From NCBI GenBank assembly GCA_046349875.1, contig JAXMBN010000005.1, positions 144,159 to 208,158 on the forward strand: a stretch of 64,000 nucleotides of DNA, given 5' to 3'. Below are positions 1 through 9,414 of this stretch, piece after piece. How positions within the stretch are numbered: position 1 is the stretch's first letter; every line of letters begins with the position of its first letter. The stretch is from JAXMBN01 sp046349875. GTDB lineage: Bacteria; Planctomycetota; Planctomycetia; Pirellulales; Pirellulaceae. Made by a program: the position numbers and the translations under genes. The notes beneath the pieces are model-generated. The model was not told the DNA's origin. It did not search any database and saw only the letters and a program-made list of their open reading frames with translations.

Positions 1-50
1 AAGAAGAACAGCGTGTCATTGAGAGCGAGCAATTCGATTGGATAATTTGA
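1..50 (+). CDS. C-terminal end of an upstream gene (partial, uncertain)
   Basis: The third forward frame is open from the window edge and reads EEQRVIESEQFDWII before a TGA at 48-50. The charged/hydrophobic composition is protein-like, and a 13-base overlap with the next gene's TTG start at 38 would fit the tight gene packing seen elsewhere here. The other two forward frames also stop within the first 45 bases, so the choice of frame is inference. By analogy with similar clusters the upstream gene could be another membrane VWA/BatA-type protein, but nothing in 15 residues shows that. Confidence 0.35.
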   Translation, partial: EEQRVIESEQFDWII

Positions 51-2404
51 TTTGGGGAAATGGTAGTTGGTGGTGGCTTGCCGCGATCGTCTGGATAGCG
101 ATCGTCGCCATGACCTTTTTCACCTATCGTGCTAGTCAAATGCCATGGCATTGGTACGGTGTGGGGATAGGACTGAAGATCCTTGGGCTGACGATTCTTT
201 TGATTTGCTTGCTGGAACCGTTAGCAACGATGGAACGACCGCGACCTCAGGCTAATGTCTTTGGAGTTGTCGTTGATAATAGCCAAAGCATGCGAACCGC
301 ATTGGAAGGGATTAGCGACAATGCTCTTGCTGATTGGCAGAAGCATTTGTCGGACGACGCCGAGTGGATGCGAACGCTGGGAAATGACTTTCGAGTACGT
401 CGCTATCTTTTTGATCATGCGATCAAGCCCGTGGATACCTTGGAGCGGTTGGCGTTGGACGGTGGTCAGTCGAGGCTTGGCGCGACCATGGAGTCGCTCA
501 AGCAGAGGTTTGAAGGTAGGCCCTTGGCTGGAGTGATGTTGTTTTCGGATGGCCAGTGGACTGATCAGGGCATGCAGAGCAAAGATTGGAAGGCATTGGG
601 GTTCCCCGTTTATCCGGTGCGCGTGGGAGACATGCGCTCTTTGCCCGATATCAAGCTATCGCGAGTATCGACTCGCCAATCGGATTTTGAAGCATCTCCT
701 GTCACGATGACCGCGACGCTCACACACTCTGGTTTGAGTGGAGAGAAGGTGGTCGTAGAGTTGATCGATGCGCAGTCCAGCGTGGTCGAGACCAAAGAAG
801 TCGTGTTAGAGGATGCGGATGAAACGGTAGTCGAGTTTCGTTTTCGACCCAAAGAGTCGGGCGTCCAAGGTTACAGGATAGAAACTTACTTGGCTTCAGA
901 GCTGACGAAACTCGATTCGGCAACGCCGGGTAAAGGGAAGCAAGAGCCTCGAGAGCTCACCCTTGGGAACAATCGTCGCTTCCAAGTGGTCGATCGCGGG
1001 CGTGGTCCTTATCGCATCCTCTACGTCGCGGGAAGACCGAATTGGGAGCACAAGTTTCTCAAGCGAGCGCTTGATCTGGATGATGAAATCCAATTGTCTT
1101 CATTGGTGAGAATCGCAAAGAAAGAACCCAAATTCAGTTTCCGTGACTCGAAGATCGATAACTCCAATCCACTCTTTTCTGGATTTGAAGACATCTCCGA
1201 GGAAGAGAAGGAACAGTATAGCCAACCTGTCTTTACCCGCATGGGAGTTCAATCAGCAGATCAACTAAAGGGTGGTTTTCCCAAGAGTGCCGAAGAGTTG
1301 TTCCAATATCATGCCATTATCTTGGACGATCTAGAGCATGATTTCTTCACTCAAGATCAGCAATCGTTACTGCGTCAGTTTGTATCCATTCGAGGCGGTG
1401 GGTTGCTTGCTTTGGGTGGTCAAGAATCGATGCGAGGTACTGGGTTTCGCAATTCGGTGTTGTCGCAATTGTTGCCTGTCTATGGGGAAGATGTACTCAA
1501 CGCGGATGCACAACCGATTTTGGCTCGCTATCAGCTTACTCGGGAAGGTTGGCTCCAGCCATTTTTGCGAACGGCCGATACCGAGGGGACGCAAAAGCAA
1601 TTGATGGAGGACATGCCACCCTTTGAAGTTGTGAATCGAACCCGCGATATCAAGCCGGGAGCGTCGGTGCTCGCGGAGGTAGCCTTGGATGAGGAGCATG
1701 TACTTCCAGCTTTGATTGTTCAGAAGTTCGGAAAGGGGAAGACGGGTGCCTTCATGATCGGCGATTTTTGGCGCTGGGGCATGCATCATGATGGCCCAGG
1801 TGAAGCACCAATGTTTCAGGCTTGGCGGCAGATGATTCGTTGGATGATCACCGATGTACCACGGAAAGTCGCCATGCGAACCGATACCACCGAGCCTGGT
1901 CAGCGAGTGGTAAAACTATTGGTAGAGACTCACGATGCCGAGTTCAAGCCATTGGATAATGCCAATGTGCAGATTGAAGTAACCACTCCAACTCAAACCA
2001 AACTTCAAATCCAGGCAGAGCCTTCGGCGGATCGTCCGGGTGTCTACGAAACGACGTTGGTCCAGGAAAGCGAGGGAGTCTATACAGCCGTTGCCAAGGT
2101 GACAGCACCGGATGGAAGTGAAGAAGGATCGGCTCATGTGGGATGGGTGCACGAACCATCGATTCTAGAATTCCAATCACTCGGTGAGAACGCGTCGGTA
2201 CTACAATCGATTGCTGAATCAACCGGAGGCGAAGTGGTCGAGCTCGACGGATTGGATTCATTGGTTCAATCGTTGCCTTCGCGTCACGTGCCGCTGACCG
2301 AAATCAAAGTGTTTCCGCTTTGGCATCAGACGTGGGTATTGTTGCTTGCGATCGGTTGTCTGTGCGGCGAGTGGGGGCTTCGACGATGGCATGGGATGGC
2401 ATGA
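38..2404 (+). CDS. Membrane VWA / glutamine-amidotransferase-like protein
   Basis: 788-residue membrane protein. Two N-terminal hydrophobic segments lie near residues 12-30 and 43-62, followed by a von Willebrand A-like domain with a MIDAS-type DNSQS motif at residues 80-84 and a later FSDGQ. The middle (about 330-620) resembles the class I glutamine-amidotransferase-like fold seen in this family (YVAGRPNWEHKFL, IRGGGLLALGGQES), without an obvious catalytic Cys. One more membrane segment lies near the C-terminus (WVLLLAIGCL). The start is a TTG at 38; a second in-frame TTG at 47 is possible, and an in-frame stop at 20-22 excludes anything longer. Such proteins normally accompany MoxR/DUF58 genes; here that cluster is 14 kb away. 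It overlaps the next gene by ATGA, suggesting translational coupling. The biochemical role is unknown. Confidence 0.85.
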   Translation: MDNLIWGNGSWWWLAAIVWIAIVAMTFFTYRASQMPWHWYGVGIGLKILGLTILLICLLEPLATMERPRPQANVFGVVVDNSQSMRTALEGISDNALADWQKHLSDDAEWMRTLGNDFRVRRYLFDHAIKPVDTLERLALDGGQSRLGATMESLKQRFEGRPLAGVMLFSDGQWTDQGMQSKDWKALGFPVYPVRVGDMRSLPDIKLSRVSTRQSDFEASPVTMTATLTHSGLSGEKVVVELIDAQSSVVETKEVVLEDADETVVEFRFRPKESGVQGYRIETYLASELTKLDSATPGKGKQEPRELTLGNNRRFQVVDRGRGPYRILYVAGRPNWEHKFLKRALDLDDEIQLSSLVRIAKKEPKFSFRDSKIDNSNPLFSGFEDISEEEKEQYSQPVFTRMGVQSADQLKGGFPKSAEELFQYHAIILDDLEHDFFTQDQQSLLRQFVSIRGGGLLALGGQESMRGTGFRNSVLSQLLPVYGEDVLNADAQPILARYQLTREGWLQPFLRTADTEGTQKQLMEDMPPFEVVNRTRDIKPGASVLAEVALDEEHVLPALIVQKFGKGKTGAFMIGDFWRWGMHHDGPGEAPMFQAWRQMIRWMITDVPRKVAMRTDTTEPGQRVVKLLVETHDAEFKPLDNANVQIEVTTPTQTKLQIQAEPSADRPGVYETTLVQESEGVYTAVAKVTAPDGSEEGSAHVGWVHEPSILEFQSLGENASVLQSIAESTGGEVVELDGLDSLVQSLPSRHVPLTEIKVFPLWHQTWVLLLAIGCLCGEWGLRRWHGMA

Positions 2405-3426
2405 TGAATTTGAGCCCGATCGCAACGAACGCATACTTTCGCATTCGGTCTAACTCCATGTTGATTCTTTGTGGGCGGATGCTTTGTTGTTGGGCATTGG
2501 GGTTGACGGTTGGCTTGAAATGGATGGCCGGTGAAGGATATTCCCAAGAGCCGCCCACAAAAGGTGAGATTCTCATTGTTGTTGGGCACCCAGGAGCCGA
2601 GGAGTATGCAGCGATCTTTCGCGAAGCAGCTGATAAGTGGGTGGCTGCTTGCAAGGATTGGGACTCGACGATGATTGATGGAACGCGGGAAGTCATGCAA
2701 GAAACGCATGATCGCGATGCAATATTTGCATGGATTGCGAAGCCTTCCCAATCGGCTTCCCGGTGGATTGTGATGATTGGACACGGGACCGCGAATGCGA
2801 AAGCGGCTCAGTTCAATCTGCGAGGCCCCGATATCTCCGCCGAAGAACTCAGCAAAGCCTTGGACGCGCAGAAAATGCATTGGGTGATCATCAATTGCAG
2901 CTCCAGTAGTGGGCCTTTCTTGACGACACTCTCCAAACCCAACCGCATTGTGGTCACGGCAACGAAGAGTGGCTCGGAGCAGAATTTTGCTTACTTCGGA
3001 AAATACTTTGCAGAATCGATCAGCCAAGCAAGTTCGGATTTGGATCACGATGATCGTGTATCGGTTTTGGAGGCGTTCTTGGCGGCGTCGAACCAAACGG
3101 CGGAGTTCTACAAGTCGCAAGATCGATTGGCCACGGAACATGCCTTGTTGGATGACAACGGCGATAAACAAGGTACGCCCTCGACCTTTTTCCGCGGTGT
3201 TCGAGCGATAAAAAAAGCCGGAGGAGACAAGGCCGTGGATGGTCGGATGGCATCGCGATATGCGATCTCTGTGTTTGGTGAAGCCAAGCTTCCTACAGCG
3301 GAAGAGATAGCCCAGCTCGAGGCACTTGAGAAAGAAATCGAAGCACTGCGACTCAAGAAAGATCAGCTAGGTGAGGATCGATACTATGAGTTGCTGGAAG
3401 CCGTATTTCTTCGCTCGCCTCTCTGA
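2401..3426 (+). CDS. Exported caspase-like (clan CD) peptidase-like protein
   Basis: A 341-residue product from the ATG at 2401, which overlaps the upstream stop as ATGA. A start at 2458 (MLILCGRMLCC) would place the hydrophobic segment right at the N-terminus as a signal peptide and is an attractive alternative. The core has the clan CD layout: a beta strand ending in IGHG (His128) and a second strand ending in INCSSSSG (Cys166), the positions of the His/Cys dyad in legumain and caspases. The downstream DLDHDDRVSVLEAF stretch is a calcium-loop-like sequence often found in bacterial caspase-like proteins. A C-terminal charged helix runs from about 300. Peptidase activity is inferred, and the substrate is unknown. 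It is probably co-transcribed with the VWA protein. Confidence 0.8.
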   Translation: MMNLSPIATNAYFRIRSNSMLILCGRMLCCWALGLTVGLKWMAGEGYSQEPPTKGEILIVVGHPGAEEYAAIFREAADKWVAACKDWDSTMIDGTREVMQETHDRDAIFAWIAKPSQSASRWIVMIGHGTANAKAAQFNLRGPDISAEELSKALDAQKMHWVIINCSSSSGPFLTTLSKPNRIVVTATKSGSEQNFAYFGKYFAESISQASSDLDHDDRVSVLEAFLAASNQTAEFYKSQDRLATEHALLDDNGDKQGTPSTFFRGVRAIKKAGGDKAVDGRMASRYAISVFGEAKLPTAEEIAQLEALEKEIEALRLKKDQLGEDRYYELLEAVFLRSPL

Positions 3427-3594
3427 TTGACGAGCAAAAGCAGTAGGCTTACTGGGTACTGGTGGTGCGTCCAAAAAAGCCTATGCTCGATGCGGTTGAG
3501 CTGACGTTGGTTCGACGTAATGGCTTTTGGGCTGTGAATCGGCACGTTGGCGAAGAGAACAACTTCTGAAGGAATCGATGCCGAAGCACAAAAG
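3427..3594. other. Intergenic stretch before the 29-bp repeats
   Basis: No convincing coding frame. A potential hairpin pairs TCTGAAGG (about 3563-3570) with CCTTCAGA (3595-3602), so its right arm falls in the first tandem-repeat unit. No T-run follows, so it is not a clear intrinsic terminator. Together with the repeat array, 339 bases separate the caspase-like gene from the aldehyde dehydrogenase start. Confidence 0.5.
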
Positions 3595-3744
3595 CCTTCA
3601 GAGGGACTGGAGGTAGACAATGAAGAGACCTTCCAGGGGACTGGAAGTCAACAATGACCTTCCAAGGGACTGGAGGTAGACAATGACCTTCCAGGGGACT
3701 GGAGGTAGACAATGACCTTCCAGGGGACTGAAAGTAGACAACAC
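3595..3744. repeat. 29-bp tandem repeat, five units
   Basis: Five head-to-tail copies of a unit beginning CCTTCCAGGGGACTGG and ending GTAGACAATGA. Unit boundaries are about 3595-3628 (first copy, with a five-base insertion near its end), 3629-3657, 3658-3686, 3687-3715 and 3716-3744 (last copy diverging at its 3' end). Units 3 and 4 differ by one base. The length is not a multiple of three and there are no spacers, so it is a minisatellite rather than a coding repeat or CRISPR. It ends 21 bases before the ATG of the aldehyde dehydrogenase, so copy number could affect that gene's leader. Confidence 0.9.
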
Positions 3745-3765
3745 GGTTATCTAAAGAACGAGAGT

Positions 3766-5307
3766 ATGCAGCACGCACTTTTGAGCAAATTGGGGTTGGA
3801 GGGAGATCTCTACGGTGCCTCGTCGGGGAAAGGAAAATGGTATGGAACCAAATCGAATGGATCCATCCATTCCTTCAATCCGTCGAATGGAGAGATGATT
3901 GGCCAAGTTTATCAGGCATCGCTGCCAGACTATGAATCGGTCGTGCAGTTTGCGCAGGTGGCAGCGTTGTCATGGCGATCACGCCCTGCCCCGCTCCGCG
4001 GACAAGTCATTCGCGATCTCGGGAATCGGCTCCGCGAGTCGATCGAACCATTAGGGGAAATGGTCTCCTTGGAAATGGGAAAGATCCGGGCCGAGGGGAT
4101 CGGTGAAGTCCAGGAGATGATCGACATTTGCGACTTTGCGGTTGGGCTTTCTCGCCAGCTCTGTGGTGTCACGATGCATTCGGAGCGGCCCGGACATCGA
4201 ATGTATGAACAGTACCATCCATTGGGCGTGATCGGCATCATCAGCGCGTTCAACTTTCCGGTTGCCGTTTGGGCATGGAACGCAGCCTTGGCAGCTGTAT
4301 GCGGGAACACGATGGTATGGAAACCCTCGCCACAGACACCCTTGGTATCGATCGCAGTTCAGCATCTTTGCAATGAGGTGATGGCTGATCATGGTTGCGA
4401 GGGAGTATTCAATCTCTGCATTGGCAGCAACGAATGTATTGGCCAGCAGATGGTCCAGGATGTTCGTTTGCCCTTGTTGAGCTTTACGGGATCTACCGAA
4501 GTTGGACGCGAGGTTGCTCGAGGAGTTGCGGGACGACTTGGGCGTTCCTTGTTGGAGCTCGGTGGAAACAATGCGCTTATCATCGAGCCCGATGCCAATC
4601 TCGATCTCGCCATTCGTGCAGTGTTGTTTGGGGCAGTCGGAACGGCCGGACAGCGATGCACCACCACGCGACGTCTCTTGGTCCATCGATCCATCGTGGA
4701 AGAAGTGCAAAGGCGTTTGGTTCGCGCCTATCGTAGCATTCGGATCGGCGATCCTCTCGACCCATCCACTCTGATGGGACCGCTCATCCAGCCATCTGCT
4801 GTGGACCGTTTTGAAGCAGCGATTCAGCAGGCGATTTCAGAAGGTGGCGAAGTCGTAGCGGGAGGCAAACGCATCAATGGTCGCGGGTTCTTTGTCGAGC
4901 CGACGATTCTTCGAATGCCTCGGCAAACCGAACAGGTACGTCACGAAGTCTTCGCACCGATCCTGTATTTAGTTCCTTACGACAGTTTAGAAGAAGCCAT
5001 TGCATTGCAGAATGATGTGGCCCACGGCCTCTCCAGCGCCCTATTCACGGACCGCCTCCAATCGTCTGAACTCTTTCTATCCTGTCAGGGAAGCGATTGC
5101 GGCATTGCCAACGTCAATATTGGAACGAGTGGTGCCGAGATTGGAGGAGCCTTTGGAGGTGAAAAGGATACGGGAGGAGGACGGGAATCGGGATCGGATG
5201 CCTGGAAGGTTTATATGCGGCGTCAGACCAATACGATCAACTGGTCGCGCGACTTGCCGTTGGCTCAAGGAATTGAGTTTGGAACCGAGATGGAAGAGAA
5301 TGAGTAG
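3766..5307 (+). CDS. ALDH7-family aldehyde dehydrogenase (aminoadipate-semialdehyde type)
   Basis: 513-residue NAD(P)-dependent aldehyde dehydrogenase. Hallmarks of the ALDH7/antiquitin subfamily are visible: AFNFP with the oxyanion Asn163, LLELGGNNA with the general base Glu264, TAGQRCTTTRR with the nucleophile Cys298, and the C-terminal FGGEKDTGGGRESGSDAWK motif. Known family members oxidise alpha-aminoadipic semialdehyde (in equilibrium with piperideine-6-carboxylate) in lysine breakdown; the Pseudomonas enzyme is AmaB. No other lysine-catabolic gene is adjacent, so the physiological substrate is inferred. The frame is open back to 3712 inside the tandem repeat, but the first conserved residues follow the ATG at 3766, so that start is preferred. 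The product is cytoplasmic, with no signal peptide. Confidence 0.93.
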   Translation: MQHALLSKLGLEGDLYGASSGKGKWYGTKSNGSIHSFNPSNGEMIGQVYQASLPDYESVVQFAQVAALSWRSRPAPLRGQVIRDLGNRLRESIEPLGEMVSLEMGKIRAEGIGEVQEMIDICDFAVGLSRQLCGVTMHSERPGHRMYEQYHPLGVIGIISAFNFPVAVWAWNAALAAVCGNTMVWKPSPQTPLVSIAVQHLCNEVMADHGCEGVFNLCIGSNECIGQQMVQDVRLPLLSFTGSTEVGREVARGVAGRLGRSLLELGGNNALIIEPDANLDLAIRAVLFGAVGTAGQRCTTTRRLLVHRSIVEEVQRRLVRAYRSIRIGDPLDPSTLMGPLIQPSAVDRFEAAIQQAISEGGEVVAGGKRINGRGFFVEPTILRMPRQTEQVRHEVFAPILYLVPYDSLEEAIALQNDVAHGLSSALFTDRLQSSELFLSCQGSDCGIANVNIGTSGAEIGGAFGGEKDTGGGRESGSDAWKVYMRRQTNTINWSRDLPLAQGIEFGTEMEENE

Positions 5308-5402
5308 GCGTTGATCGATGGAACTTGTACGATCCTTTCCGAACGGGTTCGGATTCAACGAGTGGCGAGAGCATCACATCATTTAGTTCAAGGTAGGTGT
5401 GG

Positions 5403-6596
5403 ATGAGCGAGTCAGTAAGTTTTCCATATCCCGATTTGCTCGATGGCCACGCGTATCATCCGGTCGTATCCGACGTGCAGATCTGCGAAACGCATATATC
5501 TTGGGTCTTACTGGCTGGCGAATTTGCTTACAAAATCAAGAAGCCCATCGCGACTCCATTTCTCGATTATCGAACGCTCGAGCTTCGCAAGGAACAGTGC
5601 CAAAAAGAACTGGAGTGCAACCGGGAGCATGCATCCGATCTCTATGTAGATGTCGTCGCGGTCATTCAAGATGGTAGTCGAGTTCGGTTTTCGAGCGTCG
5701 AAGGAAAGGGAATTTCCGTCGTCGACTATGCAGTACGCATGCATCGTTTCCCAGAGCGCGCTTTGTTGAAAACAATGCTCGACGATGGCAAGTTGAGCGA
5801 AGAGCACATCTTGCAGCTAGCCGAGTCGCTTGCGAACATCCATATGCAAGCACCCGTGGCATCGGCAACCGATCCTTGGGCTAGACCTGATCGGTTGCTG
5901 GCTGATGCCATGGAGAATTTCGTTGAGCTGCGAGCATTGCTCAAGCGTCGATCGTTGGAACAGGTCGAATCGCTTGCCGCGTGGACTCAGCAACGCTATC
6001 TCGAATTGCACGTCCATTTTCAAGCTCGGCGTTTGAATGGAAATGTTCGCGCCTGTCATGGAGATTTGCACCTAAGCAATTTGGTTTTGTACCGCGATCG
6101 CGTGACCTTGTTTGATGCAATCGAGTTCAACGAGTCGTTTCGGTGGATCGATACGGCAAATGATCTTGCTTTTGTATGGATGGACTTGGAATACCATGGG
6201 CGTTTCGATCTTGCGAATCGGTTTTTGAACCGATATCTCGAATGCACAGGTGACTACGCTTTGATTCCGATTTTGAAGTGGTATGGTGTGTATCGAGCAA
6301 TGGTGCGAGCCAAGGTGGCTGCCATCCGTGCGGATCAAGCCACCGATCACTCGGAGAAGGATCGTATGTGGCTCGAAGCGACGGAGCACTTAAGGCTCGG
6401 GGAAGCGTTCGCGAAAGAGAGTCGTGCTGGATTGGTGTTGACCGGTGGTCTCAGTGGTAGTGGGAAGACCTATGGAACCCATAGTGTGCTGGGCCGCGAG
6501 GGAATTCTTCGCATTCGTTCGGACGTCGAGCCGCAAGCGGCTTTTTCCATCGAGCGCCCCTGCGAAAGTCTCACCCACCGAATCTGGGATTTATGA
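5403..6596 (+). pseudogene. Phosphotransferase/P-loop kinase fusion, N-terminal part (frameshifted)
   Basis: N-terminal part of a two-domain protein known elsewhere as an aminoglycoside-phosphotransferase-like domain fused to an AAA/P-loop kinase. The first ~330 residues have the phosphotransferase fold, with a nucleotide-binding Lys region (FAYKIKKP) and the Brenner-type HGDLHLSN followed by LFDAIEFN. Then a Walker A (GGLSGSGKT) begins the kinase domain. At IRSDVE the frame should continue as RKRLF, but a surplus C at 6531 shifts it; the product then reads 22 unrelated residues and stops at 6596. The continuation lies in the next frame to 6948. The ATG at 5403 is preferred over the GTG at 5397 because AAGG at 5390-5393 is well spaced. 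Substrate unknown. Confidence 0.8.
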
Positions 6597-6948
6597 TTCA
6601 GCCTCGACCGAGGCAACGTATCATCATCTACTCGCTTCTGCTCAGGCTATCCTCGAAGGTGGATTCTGGGCCGTGGTCGATGCGACCTTCTTGCAGCGTA
6701 GGCAGCGAGCTCCTTTTGTGAGTCTCGCCAAGCAGCGTCACGTACCGTGCTATTTGGTTTGGTTTGAAGCGACAGAGGAAGCGCGGGCGGAGCGAATTCA
6801 GGAACGCATGCGAGCGGGTGAAGACGCCTCGGATGCGACGATGGAAGTAGTTGCATGGCAACGAACGCGATGCGAGTTGCCAGGAGCAGAGGAAGGTCTT
6901 TTGATCGTTGACCCCACGGAGTTGGATCGAATATTCGCAAGCAGCTAG
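6445..6948 (+). pseudogene. P-loop kinase C-terminal part (frameshifted continuation)
   Basis: This frame carries the rest of the P-loop kinase domain of the preceding gene. From about 6532 it reads RKRLF, then GIYDSASTEATY, then VVDATFLQRRQR and FEATEEARAERIQ, which is the expected order of a gluconate-kinase-like/COG0645 domain after IRSDVE. The stretch before 6532 in this frame is the shadow of the other frame and is not expected to be protein. Removing one C at 6531 would join the two parts into a single protein of about 515 residues. Whether the break is a sequence error or real inactivation cannot be told from one sequence. Confidence 0.75.
6531..6531 (+). other. Frameshift site (one surplus C)
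   Basis: Codons GTC GAG then C then CGC AAG CGG: the family-typical RSDVERKRLF is restored when the C at 6531 is skipped. The base sits in a CC pair inside AGCCGC. Confidence 0.8.
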
Positions 6949-7046
6949 GGGCATCGATTGACGTGATTCGCGAGCTACAGGTATTTGGTGTATAGTTAAG
7001 GCATAGCAAAACGGCGGATTTTTCCTCTCCGAATCTACGAAATCCT

Positions 7047-9410
7047 ATGCTTGTTCGACCCACCTTTCCAAGCCTGCCAGCACTACTTGTGGCAATGGCT
7101 TTCCAATCGATTCCGCTCGTGCAATGCGGCATGAGCCAAGGACTTGAATACAATCGCGACGTTCGTCCGATCCTGGCTGAATACTGCTTTGCTTGCCATG
7201 GTTTTGATCACGTCAAACGAGAAGCGGGATTGCGTTTAGATACTCGCGATGGCGCTGTGGCAGAACTCGATTCGGGCGAAACGGCGATTGTTCCAGAGCA
7301 TCCAGAGAAGAGTGAATTGATACGACGCATCGAGACCGAAGACGCATCGTTGGCGATGCCACCTTCGGAATCGGGAAAGCACCTCAACGAATCCCAGAAA
7401 AAGATCCTAAGACAATGGATCGCAGAAGGAGCCAAGTACGAAAAGCACTGGGCGTTCATTCCTCCGGTACAAGGCAAGCTTCCGGATGTAGAAGGCGAAC
7501 GCGATTCGGCTCCTATCGATCGATTTGTGCGCGCTCGTTTAAAGAAACTTGGATTGACTCCCTCACCCGAAGCGGAAGCGACAACATTGGTTCGAAGAGT
7601 CTATTTGGATTTGATCGGATTGCCTCCCACTCCCGAACAGGTCGATGCCTATCTTCAAGATCGATCCAAGAACGAACAAACCGCCTATGAGAATCTCGTT
7701 GAATCCCTTCTAAAGAGTCCTCATTATGGAGAACGATGGGGGCGTTGGTGGCTAGATCAGGCTCGCTATGCCGATAGCAATGGATATTCGATCGATGCAC
7801 CACGCCAGATTTGGAAGTACCGGGATTGGGTCGTTGAGGCACTCAACCAAGATATGCCCTTCGATGAATTTACCGTCCAGCAGCTGGCAGGTGATTTGAT
7901 CCCCAATGCTACAGATGCGCACAAAGTTGCAACAGGATTTCATCGCAATACGCAGATCAATCAGGAAGGAGGTATCGATCCCGAGCAATTTCGAATCGAT
8001 AGCGTCTTCGATCGTGTTGGGACGACAGGATCTGTTTGGTTAGGATTGACCATCGGTTGCGCTCAATGCCACAACCATAAGTTTGATCCTATCGAGCAGA
8101 AAGAGTACTACCAACTCTTTGCATTCTTCAATAATCAAGATGAGCCGACCATGAAGGTCTATCCGAAGGATTGGGATCTCGCTGGCATGCAAAAGCAGCA
8201 CAAGGAACTCGATCAATCACTGCGCAATCATCTTAAGGATCAAAGTGAAAAGTTGGCGGAGTGGGAGAAGGCCTTGGATGAGGGCGCTAAGAAGAAACTG
8301 CCGAAGGAAATTCAAAAGATACTCGGAACGGACCCTAATAAGCGAAACCCAAATCAGCGCCGAGCTCTCTACAGCGCCTTTACTCAGGGAGAAGATGCGG
8401 ACTTTGAGAAGATCTATGAAGATTGGAAGGTGCTCGACAAGAAGCTCGAGGAAGTGCCAACAACGATGGTTTTCAAGGAGCGAGCAGAACCACGAGTGAC
8501 GACGGTCTACATTCAGGGTGACTTTACGAGGCCTTCGGAAAAGGTGAATCCGGCGACACCTCAGGTACTGCATCCATTTCAACCACAATCAACTTCGCCA
8601 AATCGCTTGGACTTCGCTAAGTGGTTAGTGGATCGTGCGAATCCATTGACGGCTCGTGTGACTGTGAATCGAGTTTGGCAACACTATTTTGGCAAAGGTC
8701 TCGTTGAGACGGAGAATGATTTTGGATTGCAGGGAGCAGCCCCTTCGCATCCCGAGCTATTGGATTGGATGGCCGTTGAATTCATGGAGTCGGGTTGGAG
8801 TCTCAAGGGCCTGCATCGAAGGATTGTTCTTTCGAAGACCTATCGTCAGTCCTCTTGGAATCGCCCCGACTTGATGGAGAAGGATCCGAATAACGACTGG
8901 CTCGCTAGGCAGAGACGGCTTCGGTTAGAGGCTGAAATTGTTCGCGATGTCGGATTGACCGTGAGCGGATTGTTATCGACCAAGATGGGTGGCGCTCCCG
9001 TGTATCCGCCCATTCCTGAAGGAGTCATGACGCAAGGTCAAGTGAAGCGCGATTGGGTGGTAAGTAAAGGGGAAGATCGATATCGCAGAGGCCTGTATAC
9101 GTTCATCTATCGTGCGACTCCACCGCCATCTCTCAATGTGTTCGATGCTCCGGATGGATTTAGCACTTGCACGCGTCGCATTCGAAGCAACACACCCCTA
9201 CAGGCTTTAACGTTGATGAATGATTCCGCTTATTTTGAGTTCGCTCAATCGCTGAGCAAGATCATTGATTCTCAGGGATTGGAAGCTGCGTTTCGTCGAT
9301 GTACGGCGCGTTTCCCTTCGGAGGATGAACTTCGGGTGCTCCGCAGTTTGGATTCCTTGGGTGCGGCACGCGCGATGTTGAATCTAGACGAAACGGTCAC
9401 GCGGGAGTAA
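7047..9410 (+). CDS. PSCyt1/PSCyt2/PSD1 cytochrome-c-type protein
   Basis: 787-residue exported protein of the planctomycete DUF1549/DUF1553 group. After a signal-like N-terminus comes the PSCyt1 domain with a heme-c motif CFACH (residues 47-51), then PSCyt2 (DUF1549) with a second CAQCH motif near residue 338, a charged insert of about 100 residues rich in Lys/Glu, and the PSD1 (DUF1553) domain (NRVWQHYFGKGLV, TYRQSS, RRLRLEAEIVRD). These domains are defined by homology, and their enzymatic role is unproven; involvement in degrading complex carbohydrates has been suggested. The ATG at 7047 follows a 98-base gap. The DUF1501 gene starts four bases after the stop, forming the usual two-gene operon. 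Confidence 0.95.
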   Translation: MLVRPTFPSLPALLVAMAFQSIPLVQCGMSQGLEYNRDVRPILAEYCFACHGFDHVKREAGLRLDTRDGAVAELDSGETAIVPEHPEKSELIRRIETEDASLAMPPSESGKHLNESQKKILRQWIAEGAKYEKHWAFIPPVQGKLPDVEGERDSAPIDRFVRARLKKLGLTPSPEAEATTLVRRVYLDLIGLPPTPEQVDAYLQDRSKNEQTAYENLVESLLKSPHYGERWGRWWLDQARYADSNGYSIDAPRQIWKYRDWVVEALNQDMPFDEFTVQQLAGDLIPNATDAHKVATGFHRNTQINQEGGIDPEQFRIDSVFDRVGTTGSVWLGLTIGCAQCHNHKFDPIEQKEYYQLFAFFNNQDEPTMKVYPKDWDLAGMQKQHKELDQSLRNHLKDQSEKLAEWEKALDEGAKKKLPKEIQKILGTDPNKRNPNQRRALYSAFTQGEDADFEKIYEDWKVLDKKLEEVPTTMVFKERAEPRVTTVYIQGDFTRPSEKVNPATPQVLHPFQPQSTSPNRLDFAKWLVDRANPLTARVTVNRVWQHYFGKGLVETENDFGLQGAAPSHPELLDWMAVEFMESGWSLKGLHRRIVLSKTYRQSSWNRPDLMEKDPNNDWLARQRRLRLEAEIVRDVGLTVSGLLSTKMGGAPVYPPIPEGVMTQGQVKRDWVVSKGEDRYRRGLYTFIYRATPPPSLNVFDAPDGFSTCTRRIRSNTPLQALTLMNDSAYFEFAQSLSKIIDSQGLEAAFRRCTARFPSEDELRVLRSLDSLGAARAMLNLDETVTRE

Positions 9411-9414
9411 TGAG

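Noticed and set aside
2326..3171. 281-residue minus frame inside the caspase-like gene
   Set aside because: Arg/His-rich shadow of a well-supported plus-strand gene; no domain seen.
3595..3744. CRISPR-like repeat array
   Set aside because: The copies are contiguous with no spacers, and no cas genes are near.
3712..3765. Upstream extension of the aldehyde dehydrogenase into the repeat
   Set aside because: The added residues come from the tandem repeat and are not ALDH-like; ATG at 3766 fits better.
3449..3778. Antisense frame with repeated LPPVPWK-type peptide
   Set aside because: It is the translation of the 29-bp repeat in one frame, has no start context and ends in the repeat.
6525..6540. 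Programmed +1 frameshift as the explanation of the kinase break
   Set aside because: No stop codon, rare codon or stimulator is next to the slip site; error or decay is simpler. Kept only as an alternative.
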